Shown here piece after piece: positions 50,079-58,356 of a stretch of 64,000 nucleotides of DNA; position 1 is the stretch's first letter, and the number at the start of each line of letters is the position of its first letter. The notes under the pieces are model-generated. The model ran no database searches. It was not told the origin of the DNA and saw nothing but the letters and a program-made list of their open reading frames with translations. The translations under genes were made by a program, and so were the position numbers. The stretch is from Ruminococcus albus AD2013 (GTDB taxonomy: Bacteria; Bacillota; Clostridia; Oscillospirales; Ruminococcaceae), in contig NZ_JAGS01000001.1 of NCBI RefSeq assembly GCF_000526775.1, positions 1,364,001 through 1,428,000 on the forward strand. Reading direction: 5' to 3'.

Positions 50079-51431
50079 TCAGACATATCTTACAAAGAGA
50101 TATATCGTTGAAATCGTAAGAACTATAACTGTGGCAGGCGCAAGCTTTTTGCAGTAACGTCCCCAGCTGATGGGATGACCGTTCTTAGCTGCAACAGATG
50201 TGCCCACAACGTTTGCAGAAGCACCGATAGGTGTGGCACTTCCGCCGATATCCGTACCGATAGCCAGTGCCCAAGCCAGCGTGCTGATAGGTGTTCCCGA
50301 TGCAGCCGCAAGGTTTTTGATGACAGGCACCATTGTCGCAGCAAATGGAATATTATCCACAAAAGCACTTGCTATTGCAGATACCCATACGATGATAGCT
50401 ATCATCAGCTTCACATCGCCGCCGCTTATGTTTTCAATGAACTTCGCGATCTTATCAAGTATGTCTGTTTCTTCCAGACCGCTTACAACTATGAAGAGTC
50501 CGATAAAGAACAGAAGTGTCTTGTAATCCACCTTTTTGAGTATCTCAGCAGCGTGTTTAGCGTTAGCGATAAGAGTTATTATACCGATAAACAGACCGAT
50601 GGTCGCTACTGTAAGGTGAGTTGTGCCGTGGGTTATGAGAAGAACTACCGCACAGCCGAAAATAATACTGCTGATGATAAAATCCTTCTTGTTGGTTATA
50701 GCCTCGGAAGGCTTGGGAAGTTTAGAGATATCGATCTTTTCACCATCCTTGGTGACGAGATCTTTCCTGAATGCCAGATATAGGAAAAGGACCGAAACAA
50801 CAAGGCTGATGCCTGCCGCGATACCTGTATTCATCAGGAAATCGAAGAAAGAGAATCCCAGAGAAGTACCGATGATTATGTTAGGGGGATCTCCGCACAT
50901 TGTTGCGCTGCCGCCGAGGTTTGCGCAGAATATCTCGGAAAGTATCATAGGTATGGGGTTGAATTTCAGAAGATGTGCAAGCTCTACCGTTACAGCCGCA
51001 AGGAACATGATAACGGTTATGCTGTCGATGAACATCGAAAGCACTGCTGCAAGTATGGTGAATGTAAGAAAGACGGGAACAGTCTTGCATTTTACAAGAA
51101 ACGCTATCTTCATGCAGAGCCAGCGGAAAAATCCCGCCTTAGCCATGCCTTCCACCATCAGCATCATACCCGCAATGAATATTATCGTCGCCCAGTTGAT
51201 GCCCGCGCTTTCACTTTCCTCGACCTGATACCAGAAATCTTTTTTGAAGAAATCACCCAGAGCGAGTGTCCTGACTATGGCAGAACCATTCTTCATGCAC
51301 AAGCCGAATACGACTCCAAGCGTGAGAATACCACTGCCAAGTGTAACATATTGCCTTTCGATCTTGTCAAGTACGATCATGATGAACATACCAACAAAGA
51401 TGATAACGGCAAATGTCTGTGCTGCTACCAT
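50079..51431 (-). CDS. ArsB/NhaD-type anion or sodium/proton transporter, 450 aa
   Basis: A polytopic protein of about 11 segments from the ion transporter superfamily. Two inverted half-motifs (GGSATMCGDPPNIIIGTSLG and GGSATPIGASANVVGTS) each sit in a re-entrant hairpin. ArsB, NhaD and some dicarboxylate carriers share this pattern; substrate cannot be assigned. No arsenic genes lie nearby, which argues against arsenite export. It is followed closely by the kinase-like gene. Confidence 0.85.
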   Translation of the reverse strand: MVAAQTFAVIIFVGMFIMIVLDKIERQYVTLGSGILTLGVVFGLCMKNGSAIVRTLALGDFFKKDFWYQVEESESAGINWATIIFIAGMMLMVEGMAKAGFFRWLCMKIAFLVKCKTVPVFLTFTILAAVLSMFIDSITVIMFLAAVTVELAHLLKFNPIPMILSEIFCANLGGSATMCGDPPNIIIGTSLGFSFFDFLMNTGIAAGISLVVSVLFLYLAFRKDLVTKDGEKIDISKLPKPSEAITNKKDFIISSIIFGCAVVLLITHGTTHLTVATIGLFIGIITLIANAKHAAEILKKVDYKTLLFFIGLFIVVSGLEETDILDKIAKFIENISGGDVKLMIAIIVWVSAIASAFVDNIPFAATMVPVIKNLAAASGTPISTLAWALAIGTDIGGSATPIGASANVVGTSVAAKNGHPISWGRYCKKLAPATVIVLTISTIYLFVRYV

Positions 51432-51717
51432 TTATAGACCTCCTAAACCACGAGAAAAACGCAGTTCATATTTTATAGAATACATACCTTTCAGCCACGC
51501 TCTGACCGTATTGATCGTGTATGTATTTTATCATGGATTTAAGTGCGATGCCGCATTTAGCGAACATCTTGCTTTTGCTCGAATGTAGTGGAAAATAATT
51601 CCATATATTATAATATCAAATTAACACAGTTAATTATTATATCACAAACATAATTAAAAGTCAACGAACAAAATATTTTAAAAATAAGAATTATACGTTG
51701 CACTTAGAGTAAAACAG
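51432..51717. other. AT-rich intergenic region
   Basis: This holds the promoter of the transporter operon on the minus strand (AT-rich near 51600-51650). No gene or RNA was recognised. Confidence 0.45.
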
Positions 51718-51781
51718 CACAAAAAGAATAATGAATGAGCGTTCAGCGCACAGCGGCGGTAACACGATCATTCATTATTCT
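51718..51781 (-). terminator. Long-stem terminator at the end of the signalling locus
   Basis: A 14-bp stem AGAATAATGAATGA/TCATTCATTATTCT with a 29-nt loop, followed by TTTTTGTG on the minus strand, 8 bp after the kinase stop. Confidence 0.75.
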
Positions 51782-51788
51782 CTGTATA

Positions 51789-54700
51789 TTATACATTTTT
51801 CCCCAATGATCTTTCAGAATCAAAGATCAATTCTCCCAGGACACGGATAAGATGCTCCGCTTCAACAGGTTTGGTCAGATGTTCGTTCATTCCCGCCTGC
51901 ATTGAAAGCTGAACGTCCTCATCAAAGGCATTTGCTGTCAGCGCAATGATAGGTATGCGTTTTGCATCTTCCCTATCCATGGCACGTATTACCCTTGCTG
52001 CTTCAAGACCATCCATCAGCGGCATACGAACGTCCATCACTATCGCAGAGTAGATGTCCGCAGTACTCTTTTCAAACAGCTCAACAGCTGCTTTTCCGTT
52101 AGCTGCATGATCTACTTTGATATTCTCCATTTCAAGGATATCTGTCAGTATCTCAGCATTGATATCAACGTCCTCTGCCAGCAGTATACGCCGACCTTCC
52201 AGTCTTGCCCGTTCCTTTTCCTTGAATATGTTCAGATCGCTCTGCCTTGCTATCCGTGTCAGATCGTCATGAAGAGATGAAGCAAACAGCGGTTTTTCAA
52301 GGCAGCTGAACACTCCGACTTTGTTTGCTTCCTCGCGGATATCATCAAAGCTGTATGCTGTCATCGCAGCGACAATGCAGTTTCTGCCGTAACGGCTCAG
52401 TATCGCCGCAGCAGTTTCAGCTCCGTCCATTCCGGGCATATTCCAGTCCGTCAGCACGATATTGTAGGGCTGACCATTTTGAGACTGCTCCTCCATCATA
52501 CGCAGTGCTTCCTCACCGCCTGTACAGATATCTGATTTTATACCGGCTTCTGAAAGCATCATTCGTGCGTGCTCTGCCTCGATGCGGTTATCATCAACCA
52601 CCAGTATATTCACAGCCTCCAAGTCTAACACGCCTGATCCAATACTTTCTGAACTATCATCTACCATAAGCGGCAGCGTCACTATGAACTCGGTGCCTAC
52701 TCCTTTTTTCGAAGTTACACTTATAGTGCCTTTCATCATCTCCACAAGCCTTTTTGTTATCGCCATACCCAGTCCGCTTCTTCCAAACCTCGATGTACTG
52801 TACTCACTTTGCATAGAAAAAGCGTCGAACATCTTTGAAAGAAAATCCTTATCCATGCCTATACCCGTGTCTTTTATCGAAAAGCACAGGTTCACTATGT
52901 CATCATTGGCTTCTATGATTTTCACCATCATCGTGACACTTCCCGGTGCCTCGGTAAATTTCTCAGCATTTGACAATATATTCCAGAGCACCAGTCTCAG
53001 CTTATTGTCATCGCCTATATAGGTGTCTTCCAGTTTCTGTGCAAGGAAAAATTCGTACCTTAGCCCCCTTTTTTCGCATTCCGACCTCATATTCCCATTT
53101 ATCTGCTCCAGCATTACCCTCAGTGAGAACCTGTTCTCGTTTATCCTGTTCCGTCCCGATTCGATATTGCTCATAACCAGGATATTGTTTACGATGCCCA
53201 GCAGATGATGTGCGCTGGTACCTATTTTTTCAAAATATTTCCGTGTATCGGGATCAAGTTCTTTGTTTTTCAGCGCGAGATTCTCCAGTCCTATGATGGC
53301 ATTTATGGGAGTTCGTATCTCGTGACTCATTCCCGCAAGTGAAGCTGACGTTGATCTTATCGTCGCCTCAGCCGAATCAAGTGCTGCTACAAGCGCCTCA
53401 TTCTTTGCCATAGTCTCATGCATTTCCGAATCAACATTGGTAAATCCGACTATGATATACTGATCATCATTCTCCATACGGGATATCTTCATACTGTAAT
53501 ACACAGTTCCTTCTTCTGTGATACCTCGATAATTCAGCACAAATGTGTCCCTGACGCTCAGGGCTTTCATCAGATTCTTACGGTTCATCGCAGTGAGAAA
53601 AGCTTCTTTATCTTCATCGAACACACTCTCGCTGAGTTCTGCCTTGCAGTCGCTGAAAAAGTGCCAGCCTTGCCTTACTTCCGAAAGGGCAGTGCCATTC
53701 TTCTCCCTGCGGTACTCGGTAAATTCTTCCGAATCCGTATTTACGTAAAACATCAAAGTGAAATCACGGGCAAGGGTCTGGGCTATATGGTTGTACATCA
53801 GCCCCGAGCTTACTGCGCTTTCATAGGCTTCCTTTGTCAAAGCGTGTTCGCGGCGTATGCTCACAAGGTCGGTAATGTCCTGACACATTCCGACGATACA
53901 GATCCTTCCCGCCGTATCCTTGAATTTTAACTTTGTAGTCTGCAGCTGCTTCGGCTTTCCTGCTGCATCTAACACATCTTCATAGAAAACATAAGGCTTG
54001 CTCATTGAGACAGCTATCCTGTCATCCTCAACGAAATGAGCGGCTGTGACCTCATCAAATATCTGTGCATCGGTAAGACCAACAACTTCATCAGTGGTAT
54101 CCTTGTGGGCGTACTCTGCAAAAGTACGGTTGCAGGCAAGATACTTTCCAGTAGATGCGTCTTTCATGAAAGACATCCCCGGCATATTATCGATCAGCGA
54201 AACAAATCTGTCTCTCAGTTCAGATAATTTTTCAGCCTCCGCCAGTTCTCTCCTGCGTTCCTCTTTCTCATCGTTTACAACAAATGCGTGCAGCAGACAA
54301 GTTCCCAGCATATACGCGATAGAATACAGCGGCAGATACGGGAACCACACCTGTATCAGCAGGAATACAGCCATGAATATACCAAAGGATGCTGATATTC
54401 TGAACCTTACGCCCTCCTCGGTGTTGTATCCTCTCCTTATCATCGAAATAAGAGCGAATCCTGCTATTATCAAAAGAAATACTATCTGGCAAACCAGCAA
54501 GATATATCTTGGCAGCAGAGGCGTGTACACACTTCTGCTGTCTACCGTGAAAAGCACGGGTCTGAAGATATTTATTACTGTCAGGCATGTTATCACACCT
54601 GCTATGCCCCTGCCAATGTATATCAGAAAACGTCCGAAAAGGCTTTTTTCGTTCAGGTAAGCAACATTGTACTCCGCCCAGAAAGATATGCCCGACGCCA

Positions 54701-54926
54701 TAGCTATAAAATACAAAGTAGTATCGACAAAAAGTGCTTTTGATAGCTTCTGATTTTCCAGTATGCCCCACAGTATGTCGCTGACATAATACATCAGCAC
54801 TGCAAACAGGAATTTTCTGTAAACGTTCCATGCGGGCTTATCATACAGCTCCCTGGACAACAGTATATCCCAGTTGACAATGAGCAGTACCAGAGCCGCC
54901 AGTACACCTATCGCAGAATAATACAT
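51789..54926 (-). CDS. Membrane hybrid histidine kinase with PAS and two REC domains, 1045 aa
   Basis: The N-terminal 215 residues hold about seven membrane segments of an uncharacterised sensor type. A PAS domain (about 236-350, LIDNMPGMSFMKDASTGKYL) and a second PAS-like repeat (about 360-500) follow. The HisKA domain has His535 in GMSHEIRTPINAIIG, then a HATPase domain with NILSNAEKF and DTGIGM. REC1 (Asp827 in LTDWNMPGMDG) and REC2 (Asp965 in MDVRMPLMDG) end the protein. Phosphate would pass from His535 to a REC and then to an HPt such as the one at 61277-61645. Its PAS block is a paralogue of that in the upstream GGDEF protein, whose gene ends 6 bp before this one starts. Confidence 0.93.
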   Translation of the reverse strand: MYYSAIGVLAALVLLIVNWDILLSRELYDKPAWNVYRKFLFAVLMYYVSDILWGILENQKLSKALFVDTTLYFIAMASGISFWAEYNVAYLNEKSLFGRFLIYIGRGIAGVITCLTVINIFRPVLFTVDSRSVYTPLLPRYILLVCQIVFLLIIAGFALISMIRRGYNTEEGVRFRISASFGIFMAVFLLIQVWFPYLPLYSIAYMLGTCLLHAFVVNDEKEERRRELAEAEKLSELRDRFVSLIDNMPGMSFMKDASTGKYLACNRTFAEYAHKDTTDEVVGLTDAQIFDEVTAAHFVEDDRIAVSMSKPYVFYEDVLDAAGKPKQLQTTKLKFKDTAGRICIVGMCQDITDLVSIRREHALTKEAYESAVSSGLMYNHIAQTLARDFTLMFYVNTDSEEFTEYRREKNGTALSEVRQGWHFFSDCKAELSESVFDEDKEAFLTAMNRKNLMKALSVRDTFVLNYRGITEEGTVYYSMKISRMENDDQYIIVGFTNVDSEMHETMAKNEALVAALDSAEATIRSTSASLAGMSHEIRTPINAIIGLENLALKNKELDPDTRKYFEKIGTSAHHLLGIVNNILVMSNIESGRNRINENRFSLRVMLEQINGNMRSECEKRGLRYEFFLAQKLEDTYIGDDNKLRLVLWNILSNAEKFTEAPGSVTMMVKIIEANDDIVNLCFSIKDTGIGMDKDFLSKMFDAFSMQSEYSTSRFGRSGLGMAITKRLVEMMKGTISVTSKKGVGTEFIVTLPLMVDDSSESIGSGVLDLEAVNILVVDDNRIEAEHARMMLSEAGIKSDICTGGEEALRMMEEQSQNGQPYNIVLTDWNMPGMDGAETAAAILSRYGRNCIVAAMTAYSFDDIREEANKVGVFSCLEKPLFASSLHDDLTRIARQSDLNIFKEKERARLEGRRILLAEDVDINAEILTDILEMENIKVDHAANGKAAVELFEKSTADIYSAIVMDVRMPLMDGLEAARVIRAMDREDAKRIPIIALTANAFDEDVQLSMQAGMNEHLTKPVEAEHLIRVLGELIFDSERSLGKNV

Positions 54927-54932
54927 ATATAT

Positions 54933-57900
54933 TTAACCTCTCTGCTTTTTCTTCTCTTTCAGATAACTCTTGTTTTCATACATTCTCTGATCTGCAAGCT
55001 CATAAACCTGGGCCACTTTTTCATTATGATCGTACCGTGCCATTCCCAACGCAACAACGATCCCGCCTGTCAGTATGGCTTCATCGTTATGATCGTTCAA
55101 TATCTTTAAGAGTTCTTCAATGCGTTCATAGTCATCGCCCTGCGAAAGCACAGCAAATTCGTCTCCACCTACACGGAACACGGGGCTGCGCTTGAATGTG
55201 GTACAGATAAGCCTACAGGCATCTCTTATGTACTGATCTCCCGCCTTGTGTCCCTGAGTATCGTTGATCTTTTTCAGGTCATTCAGGTCGAGGATTGTTA
55301 TAGCAAAATCAGGGGCGCGATTCATCTCTATCTGTGCATTGAGCCTTTCTTCGTATACGCGGTAGGCGTTCCTGTTCTTGACCCCTGTCAGCGCATCGAT
55401 GTTAGCCTCTATCCTCGCTTGTGCAAGACGTCTGCTGTATTCTTCCTCCTGACGGACCTGAGCATCTATATCATTGACACCGACAACCAGCCGCCTGCCG
55501 TCCTGTTCATCATCAAGAGCGGCTTTCAGCTGTACATACCTTGGCTCATCGTTCATCATAAGGCGGTAACTTATGGTAAATATTCCGTTTTTGATAACTT
55601 CCGCCATGGCGTTATCCATCGTCAGAGCTGTAAAGACACGGTTCTTGTCATCGGGGTATACCACCCTTATGGAATTCTCTCTGAGGTCGGATAAGAAATC
55701 CTCACCCTCCGCAGGCATATCGAAAACATCAAATTCAGCAGAAGAACTGTATTTGCGGTACTTTCCTGTTTCGGGTTCAACTATGTAGATACAAAGGAAT
55801 TCACCTGCAAGAGCGCTGACTCTGCTGTATGCTATCTGTTCCTCCAGCATACGCTGTGCCGCCTGCCTATGCTTCATCTGCTCATCTATGTCTGTCATAC
55901 TGATTACAATAAATCTCTCATCGTCACGTATACGCGCAACTTTCATATTTACATATCTGGGCTGACCATCCGTCATCATGCGGTATGTCATCATGAACAT
56001 ATTGTTCTTATCAAGTGCAGATACGAGAGTTTTGCGGTCCATAGCCCTCATCACTTCTTCCCTGTCCTCGGGATACACATCTATCTGCGTCGCATCATCG
56101 CCCTCTTCAAAGAAATGCCAGCCTCGCCTTACCTCGCAGAGATTTCCGTCTTTCTCATCCGAACGGTACTCGATAAATTCCTCGCTGTTGATATCGACAT
56201 AGAACAGGTTTCTGAAACCACGCGCCAGCGCCTGAGCGATATGTGTGAATATAAGACCGTCGTTCCTTGCCTTTTCGTAAGATTCTTTTGAATTCACCTT
56301 GCCGCGGGAGATGCGCAGACTGTCTGAAACGTCCTGATAGATCATCAGTATACACAGTCTGCCGTTAACATCTGTGTACTTCTGCTTAGTCACCTTTACG
56401 TTCACGGTATTGCCGAAAACGTCGGGCATATTATCATAGTAGATAAGGGGCTCATCCATGGTCAGCACCATCTTATCGTCTTCGGCAAAGTTCCTTACCT
56501 TGTCTTCATCAAATACGTCCGCCGCTTTAATCCCTATGACCTCTGAAGGGTCTTTTTTGTGGACATAATCGGCAAAGGTCTGGTTGCAGGCAAGATATTC
56601 TCCTGTGTTAGCATCCTTTGTAAGACATATTCCGGGCATATTATCAAGCAGCGAAGATATGGTCTGCTGGAGTTCGGCAGCGTGCGATGCCTTTTCAAGC
56701 ATCTGCCTCTGTCTGTCAGCAAGATGCTCCGCCCTCATTCTTCTGACAAGCTGGAATATTACGACAGTAAACAGCAATGTTAGTACAGCCACAGTTATCA
56801 GCCAGTTGTCTTTCATAAACTGCATGAAAGATACTTTTTGATCTGTAACCATATACGAAGCAAGTGCGCTGTTGACTTCGTTGCTTTTGGTGGTCAGCAC
56901 CGCTTTGTTCATAACGGCATAGAGTTCAAGGTCTGATCTTTTTACCGCAAAGGATAATTCCATCAGCTCACCCGTTGGTACGGAGTGCAGTTTGCTTTTC
57001 TCCAGTTTATCCTCTTCGGTGGGCACCCTGAAACTGCTGAGAAGCACACAGTCAGCTTCACCTTTTTGTATGGCATCATAGCAAGCCTGAAGTCCGTGAT
57101 AGAATTTCATCTCACTGTCGGGATAGTTTTCCTTGATGAAGCTTTCGGGATTTATCATGTTCTCGTTTACTGCGAAAACTATTTGGCTATCAGAAGATAA
57201 CGTCCTGCTGTCAGATTTGCGCATAACTGCCTGCATCTCGGAATCCATTGCGGTATCCGTCAGCATTATCCCCGACTGTTCGGCATCGTAGCTGCTCATG
57301 CACAAAGGGAAAACACAGTCTATCTCCCCTGCATCAAGTGCTTCAAGGGCTGTTGTAAGCGAATCGTAGGGTATGGTCTTGAATTTAAGGTTAGGGCTGT
57401 TGAGGGTATTCTCCGCGTGTGTCAGATAATCTTTAAGGGCACCTGTCAGCTCCCCTGTTTTCTCATCTTTCCAGCAGAAAGGAAAATAATCCTCTCTGTA
57501 ACCTATGCGTATCTCGCCGTGCTTTTCCAGCCAGTCCTCCTGTTCAGCCGAAAGCAAAGCATTTGTTGTATTATAGTATACTCTTTCCTTGGATAATCTC
57601 TCGTTGAAATAAGGATCATCGTCCTGTATATGTGCCAGAGCCGTGTTGAGCTCTTCAAGAAGATCGGGGCGGGACTTGCTGACCGCATAGTAATAATCCG
57701 AACCGCCTATCCTTATGACGGGGACAGCATCTCTGTTGTAATCATAGGTGAATACCGTGGCAATGCCGTCTATCTCTTTCCTGATGATCTTCTCCATGGA
57801 TCCGTCTTCGGTGTCCGTCAGCGGTATTACCTCGGTGGTTATGCCGTTTTTCTCTACCCATTCTCTCAGCAGTTCTTCCTGAAAACTGCCTTTGTTAACG

Positions 57901-58343
57901 CCTATCTTCTTGCCGTTGAAGGTAGTAAGGTCATTGGCTTTGATCTCTGTGTTGTCCGAACCGACATAGATATAGTAAGCCTCGGTGCCCATGGGCAGGT
58001 CGGGGAAATACATGAATTCCTCTCGTTCGGGCTTGTAGGAAACGTCACTCAGCAGATCTATCTCGCCATTTTGGAGCATCTCAAACAGAACAGGCCAGCT
58101 TCCCTCTACGTATTCATAATTCCAGCCTGTGTAAGCTGATAGCTTCTGATGATATTCGTAATCAACACCGCAGCGCCTGCCGAACTTGTCATAATAGCAC
58201 ATGGCAGAATCAAACCAGCCCACACGGACTGTCTTTTGTTCCTGTCTATCTGCAAATGCCATTACAGGCATAATTATATTTATAAGGATAGCTGCAAGCA
58301 GGACTGTTGCTGTTATACGTTTATGGTTCTTCAGTAATGTCAA
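54933..58343 (-). CDS. Double solute-binding-domain, PAS-repeat diguanylate cyclase, 1136 aa
   Basis: After a signal/anchor segment there are two tandem SBP_bac_3 domains (about 38-255 and 265-505), as in amino acid ABC binding proteins and BvgS/EvgS sensors. A membrane segment follows (about 515-537). Inside the cell are a PAS domain (about 555-670, LLDNMPGICLTKDANTGEYL) and two further PAS-like repeats. The C-terminal GGDEF domain (VGGDEF, 1058-1063) should make c-di-GMP. The usual inhibitory RxxD site before GGDEF reads RSPV, so product inhibition is probably absent. Extracellular amino-acid-like ligands would control c-di-GMP synthesis. Confidence 0.93.
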   Translation of the reverse strand: MTLLKNHKRITATVLLAAILINIIMPVMAFADRQEQKTVRVGWFDSAMCYYDKFGRRCGVDYEYHQKLSAYTGWNYEYVEGSWPVLFEMLQNGEIDLLSDVSYKPEREEFMYFPDLPMGTEAYYIYVGSDNTEIKANDLTTFNGKKIGVNKGSFQEELLREWVEKNGITTEVIPLTDTEDGSMEKIIRKEIDGIATVFTYDYNRDAVPVIRIGGSDYYYAVSKSRPDLLEELNTALAHIQDDDPYFNERLSKERVYYNTTNALLSAEQEDWLEKHGEIRIGYREDYFPFCWKDEKTGELTGALKDYLTHAENTLNSPNLKFKTIPYDSLTTALEALDAGEIDCVFPLCMSSYDAEQSGIMLTDTAMDSEMQAVMRKSDSRTLSSDSQIVFAVNENMINPESFIKENYPDSEMKFYHGLQACYDAIQKGEADCVLLSSFRVPTEEDKLEKSKLHSVPTGELMELSFAVKRSDLELYAVMNKAVLTTKSNEVNSALASYMVTDQKVSFMQFMKDNWLITVAVLTLLFTVVIFQLVRRMRAEHLADRQRQMLEKASHAAELQQTISSLLDNMPGICLTKDANTGEYLACNQTFADYVHKKDPSEVIGIKAADVFDEDKVRNFAEDDKMVLTMDEPLIYYDNMPDVFGNTVNVKVTKQKYTDVNGRLCILMIYQDVSDSLRISRGKVNSKESYEKARNDGLIFTHIAQALARGFRNLFYVDINSEEFIEYRSDEKDGNLCEVRRGWHFFEEGDDATQIDVYPEDREEVMRAMDRKTLVSALDKNNMFMMTYRMMTDGQPRYVNMKVARIRDDERFIVISMTDIDEQMKHRQAAQRMLEEQIAYSRVSALAGEFLCIYIVEPETGKYRKYSSSAEFDVFDMPAEGEDFLSDLRENSIRVVYPDDKNRVFTALTMDNAMAEVIKNGIFTISYRLMMNDEPRYVQLKAALDDEQDGRRLVVGVNDIDAQVRQEEEYSRRLAQARIEANIDALTGVKNRNAYRVYEERLNAQIEMNRAPDFAITILDLNDLKKINDTQGHKAGDQYIRDACRLICTTFKRSPVFRVGGDEFAVLSQGDDYERIEELLKILNDHNDEAILTGGIVVALGMARYDHNEKVAQVYELADQRMYENKSYLKEKKKQRG

Positions 58344-58356
58344 GGTAAACCTCCTG

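Noticed and set aside
50079..51431. Arsenite efflux pump
   Set aside because: The ArsB/NhaD fold is shared by several transporters and no arsR or arsC is nearby.
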